The notes: generated by a model not told the origin, from the sequence alone. DNA of 64,000 bases from Psychrobacter sp. JCM 18902 (GCF_904846615.1 NZ_CAJHBK010000001.1:2914001-2978000), one strand, 5' to 3'. Shown: positions 40,838 to 48,756, counted from the first letter of the stretch. Made by a program: numbers and translations.

Positions 40838-41593
40838 TTACTGATGTTCTAATATAATACTGTCAAAATAGCCGCGCACTCCACAACGCCCTGAGCTAAA
40901 TTGATAATCAACGTCTCTTAATAGTAACTGATTCTTACCTTTATAAGGTGCAGGATATAACCTTAGCCTAACTTCTTTATCTTGGCTATCATCATAAATT
41001 ACCCAGTGATTTTGTGACCATGTTGCAATACTTTCTTCAATTCCACAGGTGTGTAAATTATTAAAAATCAGGATACTTTCAATCACAGAGATATGAGGTT
41101 TATTATCAACCTTATTAATCGATAAAGTATTCGTTGCATCTTGAAAAGTATTGTTGCGTTTGTCGTCTACGTTATATACTGAAATCTGGAAGTTTTTAGA
41201 GAATTCTCCAAACGCATTTTTATCAGGTAAATCAGAAGAATCTAAATCATCGTTCCAGTCAGAACCTGTCTTTTCTCCGATATGTTCTTCATACTCACGT
41301 ATAAGGCATTTGGTATCTTTACAAGTATTCCGTTGAAAATTTAACCATAATTTCTGATCTATAATTGCATTATTTTTATATACTTCGCTGTCTTCGTCAT
41401 TAGCTGCGTTATTGAGATCTTTTATATATTTTTTTGCCATCGCTTCATCAAGCTTGGATAGCTCAGGACTTTTACAAATAGTTTTTTCTACCCAAGTAGA
41501 AGCTTTATTACAATCAAAACTGGCTGAGTTTGCATAAGTGGATAAGAGGTAAATGCCTAAAGTACTGATTGTAGTTAAGGTTAATTTTTTCAT
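40838..41593 (-). CDS. LprI-like (DUF1311) secreted protein
   Basis: The product is 251 aa from ATG 41593, chosen because GGAG lies 8 nt upstream. A signal peptide (KKLTLTTISTLGIYLLSTYANSA) precedes SFDCNKASTWVEKTICKSPELSKLDEAMAKKY, the four-cysteine LprI domain seen in a lysozyme inhibitor of Mycobacterium and in many envelope proteins. CKDTKCLIREYEEHI ends this domain near residue 97. The remaining 150 residues carry more cysteines (HTCGIE, GRCGVRGY) and match no family I know. It should be periplasmic. It borders the PAAR cassette region, so a defensive inhibitor role is possible but speculative. Confidence 0.78.
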   Translation of the reverse strand: MKKLTLTTISTLGIYLLSTYANSASFDCNKASTWVEKTICKSPELSKLDEAMAKKYIKDLNNAANDEDSEVYKNNAIIDQKLWLNFQRNTCKDTKCLIREYEEHIGEKTGSDWNDDLDSSDLPDKNAFGEFSKNFQISVYNVDDKRNNTFQDATNTLSINKVDNKPHISVIESILIFNNLHTCGIEESIATWSQNHWVIYDDSQDKEVRLRLYPAPYKGKNQLLLRDVDYQFSSGRCGVRGYFDSIILEHQ

Positions 41594-41742
41594 ATTATTC
41601 TCCATAAGCTTGAATATAGCAGTTACTTTATAATAAACATAAGTTTATTTTAACTTTCAGTAATTCATATCTATGCTACGCTAAACCTATCAGCGATACT
41701 CAATCGTACGCACCAATCACGCCATAAAAAAAGGATTTTATA

Positions 41743-42945
41743 ATGGTAGTGTTAAAAACCCTGTTTAAATGGATATTTTTACCTATTTTAGCGTTATTAA
41801 TTCTTATTAGTTTAGGTTTAGTGGTGACGGGCAATGCTTATATCTTTCGCGGTCTGCAGCTCACTTATCTTAAAGGTGAAAATACCGCTAATATCGATGA
41901 TTATATCGATTTTGATAATCGGACTATTGCTGCCAAAGACCCTATCGCTTGGGAAGAAGATGCCAACTTTGAGCACGTTAGTCTGACGCCTACCTTACAA
42001 AATGCCTTAGATACCGATGAGACTGTCGCCTTTGCTATTATCAAGGACGGCAAGCTGGTGTACGAAAACTACTGGCAAGGCTACGGTAGCGACTCGCACA
42101 CCAATAGCTTTTCGATGGCAAAAACCACCACAACTATGTTATATCTAAAAGCGGTAGAAGACGGTTATATCGGTAGTATCGATGAGCCGATTAGCAACTG
42201 GCTACCAGAATACGCTGAAAACAAGTATGCGCAAAACTGCACTCTCGCAGATTTATCAGCGATGACCTCGGGTTATGATTGGACCGAGGACTATTATTTT
42301 CCGATCAATCCGACTGCCGAATCCTATTATGGTCATGACTTGGTCAAGCAAATGGTCAATCGAGATTTTGTGCAAGAATGCGGCGGTCGGTTTGAATACT
42401 CCTCAGGCGATACGCAAATGCTTGGCATTGCATTATCACGGGCGCTCGCAGAGCATGGCTATACTATCTCTAGCTATTTAGAAGAGAAGTTTTGGCAACC
42501 ACTTGGAATGCAAGGTGACGGCTATTGGTCACTTGATGGTTCAAAAAATATTGAGAAGGTTTATTGCTGTTTAAATGCCAGTGCATTGGACTTTGCAAAA
42601 TTTGGGCAATTGCTATTGAATGGTGGCGAATGGCAAGGTGAGCAACTGCTTAGCAAAGCGCACGTTGATTTTATGATTACGCCCAATGCCGCAGCATTTG
42701 CAGAAGGGCAAGCGCAAGTTTACGGACATTCGGTGTGGACGGATATGGACAGTCCGATTCCATTTTACGCCATGCTTGGTCACTTAGGTCAGCGGGTATT
42801 GGTGCTGCCAGAAGAGAACGCGATTATCGTTAGGCTAGGTAAACAAAAAGGCTTACCCACTCCAGTAGAAGGTTTTCATTTAGAGCCAGATTTGGGTCAG
42901 TATGTGACTGAAGTGAAGACGATGTTGGATAGTTTGGCGGAGTGA
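41743..42945 (+). CDS. Serine hydrolase of the beta-lactamase/class C family
   Basis: The product is 400 aa. An N-terminal membrane anchor (IFLPILALLILISLGLVVTG, about 11-30) precedes a beta-lactamase fold. The S-x-x-K motif is S124-M-A-K127 in NSFSMAKTTTTMLY, and the Y-x-(N/S) motif is Y-S-S in RFEYSSGDTQMLGIAL. The family includes esterases and D-Ala carboxypeptidases, and this one is more likely an esterase or peptidase than a drug-inactivating enzyme. Its 3' end and the following hairpin have a diverged second copy at 45784-45920, so it is part of the duplicated region. Confidence 0.85.
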   Translation: MVVLKTLFKWIFLPILALLILISLGLVVTGNAYIFRGLQLTYLKGENTANIDDYIDFDNRTIAAKDPIAWEEDANFEHVSLTPTLQNALDTDETVAFAIIKDGKLVYENYWQGYGSDSHTNSFSMAKTTTTMLYLKAVEDGYIGSIDEPISNWLPEYAENKYAQNCTLADLSAMTSGYDWTEDYYFPINPTAESYYGHDLVKQMVNRDFVQECGGRFEYSSGDTQMLGIALSRALAEHGYTISSYLEEKFWQPLGMQGDGYWSLDGSKNIEKVYCCLNASALDFAKFGQLLLNGGEWQGEQLLSKAHVDFMITPNAAAFAEGQAQVYGHSVWTDMDSPIPFYAMLGHLGQRVLVLPEENAIIVRLGKQKGLPTPVEGFHLEPDLGQYVTEVKTMLDSLAE

Positions 42946-42973
42946 TGGAATTGTTAAACATTTCATAAATTAG

Positions 42974-43012
42974 TGGCTGTATGAGCTAAAAAAATACTGG
43001 CTCATACAGCCA
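42974..43012. other. Hairpin between the convergent serine hydrolase and Sel1 genes
   Basis: A perfect 13-bp stem (42974-42986 with 43000-43012; TGGCTGTATGAGC) has an A-rich loop. It probably ends transcription from one or both sides. A decayed relative of the same hairpin lies at about 45909-45939 beside the second Sel1 gene. Confidence 0.65.
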
Positions 43013-43018
43013 TCATTA

Positions 43019-43921
43019 TCATTGGCTCATATCTTCAATATCACCTAATGTGAGACCAGTTTCTTGGGTGCTATAAATAACGATACCTGTATCATCGATT
43101 TTACCATTCATGACTAATCTACCGATTCGATTACTGGCTTCTTGATTGCCTTGGTCAGCGGCTTTTTTGTACCATTTAAAAGCTGTGTCATAGTCTTGAG
43201 GGACGCCATAGCCATTCTCGTAGAGACCACCAATATTAAGTTGTGCCACATCTAGTCCTTGGTCAGCCGCTTTGGTATACCACTCAAAAGCTTTGTCATA
43301 GTCTTGCGTCACACCATAACCGTATTCGTAAAAATTACCAATATTATTTTGAGCGTCAAAAGATCCATTGTTAGCTGCTAGTAGATACCACTGCATTGCT
43401 TTTTGATAATCTTGCTCAATACCAATACTCTCATGATACATAATTCCGAGATTGAATTGAGCATCAGTGTATCCTTGGTTAGCAGCTTGTTGAAACCATT
43501 CAAGTTTTTTTATCTCATCTTGTTCAACAGCAATACCTTCATGATACATAACTCCAAGATCGAATTGAGCATTAGCATATCCTTGGTTTGCAGCTTGCTT
43601 GATCCATTCAAATGCTTTTTGGTAATTTTGATCTACGCCCAGCCCTTCATAATACATAATACCTAGATAATGTCTAGCAGGTGCGTAGCCTTGATCGGCA
43701 GATTTTTGAAACAGTTCAAAAGCTTTGTTATCATCTTCAGGAACTGAGTTGCCTTCATAGTAGGCGAGGCCGAGTTCGTACATTTCATTAGGGGTACTTT
43801 GATCTGATAGTACTGGTATGTTTGATGATTCGGCTGAGCAAGCAGCAGCCATCAAGCCACTAGAGAATAACGTGGCCAGTAATAAAGACTGAATTAAAGG
43901 GGTGATTTTTCTTTGATGCAT
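43019..43921 (-). CDS. Sel1-repeat lipoprotein, left cassette
   Basis: The product is 300 aa. A signal peptide ends in a lipobox-like GLMAAAC (cysteine at about residue 28). From about residue 48 it consists of six to seven Sel1 repeats of 36 residues with the A-x-x-x-L-G-x-x-Y-x-x-G-x-G-V pattern, such as LGIMYYEGLGVDQNYQKAFE and IGGLYENGYGVPQDYDTAFK. It has a same-length paralogue at 45949-46851, with near-identity over the last 75 residues. Sel1-repeat proteins are known immunity partners of some T6SS lipase effectors, for example at the PldB locus of Pseudomonas aeruginosa. Here it is the last gene of the left PAAR cassette, so an accessory immunity role is a reasonable inference. Confidence 0.85.
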   Translation of the reverse strand: MHQRKITPLIQSLLLATLFSSGLMAAACSAESSNIPVLSDQSTPNEMYELGLAYYEGNSVPEDDNKAFELFQKSADQGYAPARHYLGIMYYEGLGVDQNYQKAFEWIKQAANQGYANAQFDLGVMYHEGIAVEQDEIKKLEWFQQAANQGYTDAQFNLGIMYHESIGIEQDYQKAMQWYLLAANNGSFDAQNNIGNFYEYGYGVTQDYDKAFEWYTKAADQGLDVAQLNIGGLYENGYGVPQDYDTAFKWYKKAADQGNQEASNRIGRLVMNGKIDDTGIVIYSTQETGLTLGDIEDMSQ

Positions 43922-44026
43922 TAAAACCTCGTTAGAAAATGCTATTGAACAGGCTGATTCGGACTCACTTGCTCATAAGTTTTACCTTCTGCTACAGGTA
44001 TACAATCGACCTCTTTTTGCGATTGG

Positions 44027-44704
44027 TCAATCAAGACATGGTTTTAAAATTGGAACATCGGCTGAATCACCTTCAAAATCAAGTTTCTCATTTAGACATT
44101 TAATTTTTTGGATTAATTGTTGCTCTTGTTCTTTATTTAGACTTTGTTCATTGTTGTAGTTTTTCTTAGGGTAGCGGTTGAAATCAAGTGCTAAACCATA
44201 TTCTCTTCTAATAATATACTGCAAGTAATCTAACTGAAAATTTTTTCTTCTTATGTCTTCTGGTAAATCATTACTATCACAATCACATATAGTTTCAAAG
44301 TGATTTAAAATATGACTCATCTGTGCGTCACCAGCTTTCACTAGTACTTTAGGCGACGGATAATGAATAGAAGCCATACTATACCTATTCCATGCCGTAC
44401 CATAGTTGTGCTGAGCAAACTCTATATCTCCCTTTTTTTCAAGATTGAGTAAAGATTGATAGTTCTTTTCTTTTTTAGCAGGGCTTATAGGGGTCTCCCA
44501 TCTATCAGTAACATGACGTAAAATGGTTTTAGAATCTTCATATTCGTAAACTGTCGAATTTTCTGATGATGAAAGTTCGCTGTCTATTATGGACTTGTCA
44601 TGGTCTTGAGAAACAATACGTGTCTGCTCATGATCAATATCATCGTTAGAGGTACATGATGCAATTATTATTAATACGCATAAAGTAAAGGCGACTCTTA
44701 TCAT
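44027..44704 (-). CDS. Lipoprotein, candidate immunity protein of the decayed metallopeptidase toxin
   Basis: The product is 225 aa. The lipoprotein signal is AFTLCVLIIIASC (lipobox I-A-S-C, cysteine at residue 17). An acidic, Ser-rich linker follows, then a helical domain (about 75-225) with cysteines in ICDCDSNDL and KPCLD. I recognise no family. The start codon overlaps by one base the stop codon (TAATG) of the reading frame that once ended the upstream PAAR-metallopeptidase gene. Such coupling, and export to the periplasm, are typical of immunity genes. The gene is intact although the upstream toxin gene is broken. It is AT-rich compared with the housekeeping genes. Confidence 0.72.
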   Translation of the reverse strand: MIRVAFTLCVLIIIASCTSNDDIDHEQTRIVSQDHDKSIIDSELSSSENSTVYEYEDSKTILRHVTDRWETPISPAKKEKNYQSLLNLEKKGDIEFAQHNYGTAWNRYSMASIHYPSPKVLVKAGDAQMSHILNHFETICDCDSNDLPEDIRRKNFQLDYLQYIIRREYGLALDFNRYPKKNYNNEQSLNKEQEQQLIQKIKCLNEKLDFEGDSADVPILKPCLD

Positions 44705-45782
44705 TATATTTTCCTGATTATCAGCTTGCCTACGTATCTCGGATCAGTTTGACGATGACTTATCAAGTAATCAGATAGTGTAATACCATAATCAATATCA
44801 AACTTCTCTTGATTTATTAATACAAGTATCACCGTGATATAGCATATAGAATTCAACATGAGAATTATAATACTCAGCATATAAGTGTGCTAGCGTGTTG
44901 AATTTCGCTTCTTCGTAGGATTGTCTAGTATCTGATGTGTCTTGCACTTGGATGTCTTAAAATAGAGTTGTCATCAAGCTCTCTCATAATTGTATTTTCA
45001 TAGGTTATAGCTTTATGTTTATAATCTGTTTTGCCTGTATCTACATAATTTTTTATATGTCCTAATTCATGAGCCATTACCCTTGTTAAAGTAGGTTTAA
45101 AAACACCTGTAGCCTTACTATCTATACTTTTACTATCTGCGCGAACAAAGTAAGGGTCATAAACGTTCATGTTGATTTTCACAGTAATCATATCTTTATC
45201 AACCATTCCATCCGACTCCCACAGTTTCCAAGACTCATGCTGATTAAGAATCATAGGCTCTTTTTTTATTATTGTTAATCCTAAGCCTCCAGAATTTACT
45301 GTTTCGATGGAAACTCTATAAATACTACTATCGTTCTGAATAACAGAGATTATATGTTGCCCTTGCGGAGTAGATTTAATCTCATTAAAAGCTTGTATAC
45401 AATCTTTACCGAAAACTTACTACCATCAATACCACTATCTTAAACTGTACTCTTATTATCTTTTAAATCTATATATAAACCTTTAGTGCTCGCAAAGCTA
45501 TTCCCAAATAAAACATCAGGCTCCGACTTTGCAAACTGCAAAGGCGCTACCTGAGCAATACTGCCCACATTAAAGTCAGACTCCGCAAATGACTGCTGAC
45601 TAGCAATCAGCTTCGCACCGCAGCTGGTGACATCGCCGCCGCGAGCAATAGGCGCACCATCGACAATAAAGGAGGCATCACCACTAACAATAGTGGTGAA
45701 CTTTTTGCATTTTTTACAGATGACTTTATCGCCTTTACGCGCGACAGAGATACCGTTATGAGTGGTGTGCGGTGAGCCGGAG
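44704..45782 (-). pseudogene. PAAR-domain toxin with HELGH metallopeptidase domain, broken
   Basis: Read from 45782 leftward, a PAAR-domain segment (GSPHTTHNGISVARKGDKVI to VAPLQFAKS) is close to the same part of the intact gene at 47487-48743, but the first ~20 codons are missing. A TAA stop follows at 45440-45442. After a frameshift near 45410 the frame continues as IQAFNEIKSTPQGQHIISVI to a zinc-peptidase motif VMAHELGHIKNYVDTGK and ENTIMRELDDNSILRHP (44925-45254 is open and starts with an ATG). A second frameshift near 44950 leads to SYEEAKFNTLAHLYAEYYNS, and a third near 44820 to KFDIDYGITLSDYLISHRQT, ending with TAA at 44704-44706. HExxH plus the E-N-x-x-R pattern resembles M91/NleD-type toxin domains. 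Confidence 0.8.
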
Positions 45783-45783
45783 C

Positions 45784-45876
45784 TTACTACCTCTGATAAA
45801 AGCTTTATATTTAAAGCCAGACTTGGGGCAGCATACTATTGAGGTCGAAACTATTTTAGATAGTTTGATAGGGTGA
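45784..45876 (+). pseudogene. 3' remnant of a second serine-hydrolase gene
   Basis: The frame ending with TGA at 45874-45876 reads LPLIKALYLKPDLGQHTIEV then ETILDSLIG. This aligns with the C-terminus of the serine hydrolase at 41743-42945 (LPTPVEGFHLEPDLGQYVTE then VKTMLDSLAE). The spacing to the following Sel1 gene is also the same (about 72 bp in both). The rest of the gene is gone, and the break point coincides with the missing 5' end of the PAAR pseudogene. It is diverged, so it is not a recent copy of the neighbouring gene. Confidence 0.78.
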
Positions 45877-45948
45877 CGGAGCGATTAAACATTTTGTCAG
45901 TTAATAACTGTGTGAGATAGCTACTGCTCACTCATACAACCGTCATTA

Positions 45949-46851
45949 TCATTGGCTCATGTTTTCAAGATCGCCCAATGTGAGTCCCGTTTCTTGAGTG
46001 CTATAAATAACGATACCTTCATCGTCGATTTTATCATTCATGACCAATCTACCAATGCGATTGCTGGCTTCTTGATTGCCTTGATCGGCGGCCTTTTTGT
46101 ACCATTCAAAAGCTGTGTCATAGTCTTGAGGGACGCCATAGCCGTTTTCGTAGAGACCACCGATATTAAGTTGTGCTAAATCCAGATCTTGAGCCGCAGC
46201 TTTTTTGTACCAATCCAATGCTTTGGTATAGCTTTGCGTCACGCCGTAGCCGTTTTCATAAAGATTGCCAATATTGTTTTGAGCATCAAAAGATCCATTA
46301 TCAGCAGCTAATACATACCACTCCATTGCTTTTTTATAATCTTGTTCCACACCAATACCTTCATGATACATGACGCCTATATGATGCTGAGCGTCGGCGT
46401 CCCCTTGGTTAGCAGATCGTTGAAGCCATTTAAATGTTTTTAGATCATCTTTTTCAACAGTGATACCTTCATGGTACATAACACCGAGATTGAATTGAGC
46501 TTTAGAATACCCTTGGTTAGCAGCTTGTTGGAACCACTTAAATGCTTTTTTATAATCTTTCTCAACAGCAATACCTTCATAATACATAGTACCGAGATCA
46601 TATTTAGCAGGAGCATAATCTTGATCAGCAGCTCTTTTAAATAGGCTAAAAGATTTTTCATAATCCTGAGGAACTGAGTTACCCTCATAGTAGGCAAGGC
46701 CAAGTTCGTATATCTCAGCAGGAGTGCTTTGATTTGACAGTATAGGAGTGTTTGATGACTCCGCTGAACAAGCAGAAACGATTAATATATTTGATAATAA
46801 AGTAGCTAATAGTAAAGACTTAATTAGAGTAGTAGTTTTTCTTTGATACAT
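45949..46851 (-). CDS. Sel1-repeat lipoprotein, right cassette
   Basis: The product is 300 aa, a paralogue of 43019-43921 of identical length. The signal peptide has ILIVSAC as the lipobox region. Six to seven Sel1 repeats follow, such as LGTMYYEGIAVEKDYKKAFK and IGNLYENGYGVTQSYTKALD, with a shared tail ending GIVIYSTQETGLTLGD. Differences concentrate in the middle repeats (about 85-200), while the last 75 residues are nearly unchanged. In repeat proteins the variable concave surface often sets partner choice, so the two copies may bind different partners. It is the last gene of the right cassette, 62 bp after the candidate immunity gene at 46914. Confidence 0.85.
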   Translation of the reverse strand: MYQRKTTTLIKSLLLATLLSNILIVSACSAESSNTPILSNQSTPAEIYELGLAYYEGNSVPQDYEKSFSLFKRAADQDYAPAKYDLGTMYYEGIAVEKDYKKAFKWFQQAANQGYSKAQFNLGVMYHEGITVEKDDLKTFKWLQRSANQGDADAQHHIGVMYHEGIGVEQDYKKAMEWYVLAADNGSFDAQNNIGNLYENGYGVTQSYTKALDWYKKAAAQDLDLAQLNIGGLYENGYGVPQDYDTAFEWYKKAADQGNQEASNRIGRLVMNDKIDDEGIVIYSTQETGLTLGDLENMSQ

Positions 46852-46913
46852 TAGATATCCTTTTAACAGTTTATTTTTTATATGTTCTCGTTATTAAATT
46901 TTAGAAAGTGATA

Positions 46914-47483
46914 CTAATTATTTAGTTCTATATCGCTAGAATTTTCATACTGTTCTTCAATCAAATCATAACAAGGTGAACTATAGTCATAGAGAAGTTC
47001 AATCAGTGTTCTAACTTTAGTAGACTTGTAATCAGGGTCTTTTTGCATATCTGTCATATACAAAAGTATAGTGGCTTTATCATTGCATAAGATTTGGATA
47101 TTTTTAGCTATCTCATCAGATTTTACTGTAACTAAAGTTGTATAATCGTGCTTTTCCATTCGATTAGTCATATCTGTCCAACCTCTTTCGATCAGACTAT
47201 GTTTTAGCCTTAATAATTTACCTTCATTAAAGTCGTAACCGTAATACCAAGAATAAAACCAAACCTCACGGTTAGTATAATCATACTCACTTTCATCAAA
47301 GTTTAGAAAGATCGCGATTTTACTCATTTCGGAAAGCAACCAACCTTCCTTCTCTGTTAGTTCTTGTCGATATACTTCAAGCTCTTTGTTCGGTTCTGTT
47401 TTAATAGATAATATGAAGAAAACAAAAACGAAAGCAATAAATAAGATATGGGATAACTTGTATTCTTCACCTCTTATTTTCAC
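46914..47483 (-). CDS. Membrane-anchored protein, candidate immunity protein
   Basis: The product is 189 aa from a GTG at 47483. An N-terminal membrane helix (HILFIAFVFVFFILSI, about 12-27) preceded by positive residues predicts an inside N-terminus and a periplasmic domain of about 160 residues. That domain is rich in Tyr, Glu and Asp with two cysteines (ILCNDKAT, SSPCYDLI). I know no family for it. The start lies 3 nt after the stop of the PAAR-toxin gene, with GGAAAA of the toxin's last codons as its likely ribosome binding site, so translation is coupled. Position and topology fit an immunity protein against an envelope-acting toxin. Confidence 0.72.
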   Translation of the reverse strand: MKIRGEEYKLSHILFIAFVFVFFILSIKTEPNKELEVYRQELTEKEGWLLSEMSKIAIFLNFDESEYDYTNREVWFYSWYYGYDFNEGKLLRLKHSLIERGWTDMTNRMEKHDYTTLVTVKSDEIAKNIQILCNDKATILLYMTDMQKDPDYKSTKVRTLIELLYDYSSPCYDLIEEQYENSSDIELNN

Positions 47484-47486
47484 TGA

Positions 47487-48743
47487 TTATTTTCCTACAT
47501 ACTTGATTATATTTCTTGCAGAGTTGTATTTCATGTTAGTTGCTTCTTCCATATTTGTAGAGCCTTTACTAGCACCAATAGAAGAGCTGCCATTAGAACC
47601 TTTAATGGTCCAACCTTTACCAACACTACCGCTTGCTGCAAAGGTCGTACCATCATCAGTCGTTTCAATGGCAGCAGTTGCTGGACCAACTTCAATAGAA
47701 TATGAATGTCCTTTACCTGATAGGATGGCATCTGTAGCTCTAGCGTCATCTTTAATGTTACTACTTATAATACGTCCAACCCCTACCTGAACACTAATGG
47801 ATGGCGCCTTATTAGTATTGACATTAGCATTTGCGATTGCAGGTTCATATACTTTTCCGTTATGAACGTTTACAGACATTCCTATATCAATACCAAAATG
47901 TTTAACGCCTGCGCCACCTGCTATATATACAAAGTCTACGTTCGATCTTTGACCGAATCGTAGCATGGCAGTTGCTGCCGAGGCCTTAGTTCTTTGGGGA
48001 AAATCCTTTAATCCAGCTTCTATAACGCCAAGGTTTATAATCATGGCATTTTTAGTATGCTTGGCAACATTGACCGTGTTTTCACCAAACTCTTTCCCTT
48101 TCTTTTTAGTGCCACCCCAATATGAAGTTACAGTATCAACAGCTGCTTGATACGAATCTGACGCAAGAGCAGAGAGCTGATTTCCCATACCTTTTTCTTT
48201 ATACCAAGTTGAATCAGAAACCAATAGATCACTAGGTTTATCTGCTAGATTATAGCTACCTAAATAATCTCCATCATTATTGTATTCATCGACTGCAATA
48301 TTGCTAGAGTTACCTTCTGAACCATAGTTACTTATGGAATCTTCTTCATGGTTGAACTCAATTACTTCAATAGCAAAGTGAATTTCTTCAAGTTCTTCCT
48401 CATTATCATCTACAAACGAATTACTCATATCCGACTTCGCAAACTGCAAAGGCGCTGCCTGCTCAATACTACCTACGTCAAAACCCGACTCCGCAAAAGA
48501 CTGCTGACTAGCAATCAGTTTAGCGCCGCAGCTAGTGACATCGCCGCCGCGAGCAATAGGTGCGCCATCGACAATAAAGAATGCATCACCACTAAGAATA
48601 GTGGTGACCTTTTTGCATTTTTTACAGATGACTTTATCACCTTTACGCGAGACAGGTATGCCGTTATGAGTGGTGTGCGGTGAGCCGGAGATGACCGTCC
48701 CACCGTGAGAGGTCTTTGCGCCGACGGTGATATAGGCTGCCAT
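47487..48743 (-). CDS. PAAR-domain protein with unknown C-terminal domain (candidate T6SS effector)
   Basis: The product is 418 aa. Residues 1-85 are a PAAR domain: VGAKTSHGGTVISGSPHTTH, then VICKKCKKVTTILSGDAFFI, then DGAPIARGGDVTSCGAKLIA. PAAR proteins sharpen the VgrG spike of type VI secretion systems and can carry toxin domains. A variable acidic linker (about 110-190) follows. The C-terminal half (about 215-418) has an alternating Gly/Ala/Ser/Val-rich beta pattern (DFVYIAGGAGVKHFGIDIGM, then SYSIEVGPATAAIETTDDGT) that I do not recognise. Only the PAAR part is shared with the pseudogene at 44704-45782, which is the modular pattern of polymorphic toxins. AAGG lies 8 nt before ATG 48743. 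Confidence 0.8.
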   Translation of the reverse strand: MAAYITVGAKTSHGGTVISGSPHTTHNGIPVSRKGDKVICKKCKKVTTILSGDAFFIVDGAPIARGGDVTSCGAKLIASQQSFAESGFDVGSIEQAAPLQFAKSDMSNSFVDDNEEELEEIHFAIEVIEFNHEEDSISNYGSEGNSSNIAVDEYNNDGDYLGSYNLADKPSDLLVSDSTWYKEKGMGNQLSALASDSYQAAVDTVTSYWGGTKKKGKEFGENTVNVAKHTKNAMIINLGVIEAGLKDFPQRTKASAATAMLRFGQRSNVDFVYIAGGAGVKHFGIDIGMSVNVHNGKVYEPAIANANVNTNKAPSISVQVGVGRIISSNIKDDARATDAILSGKGHSYSIEVGPATAAIETTDDGTTFAASGSVGKGWTIKGSNGSSSIGASKGSTNMEEATNMKYNSARNIIKYVGK

Positions 48744-48756
48744 AGTGCTACCTTGC

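Noticed and set aside
44925..45254. Stand-alone 109-aa HELGH metallopeptidase gene
   Set aside because: It is open, but the frames on both sides continue the same protein across frameshifts and join it to a PAAR segment, so I treat it as part of one pseudogene.
43019..46851. CRISPR-like repeat signal from regularly spaced similar segments
   Set aside because: The periodicity comes from 36-residue (108-bp) Sel1 repeats inside two coding genes, not from a repeat-spacer array.
40838..48743. Complete type VI secretion system
   Set aside because: Only PAAR effectors and accessory genes are present. No tss, hcp, clpV or vgrG gene occurs in the window.
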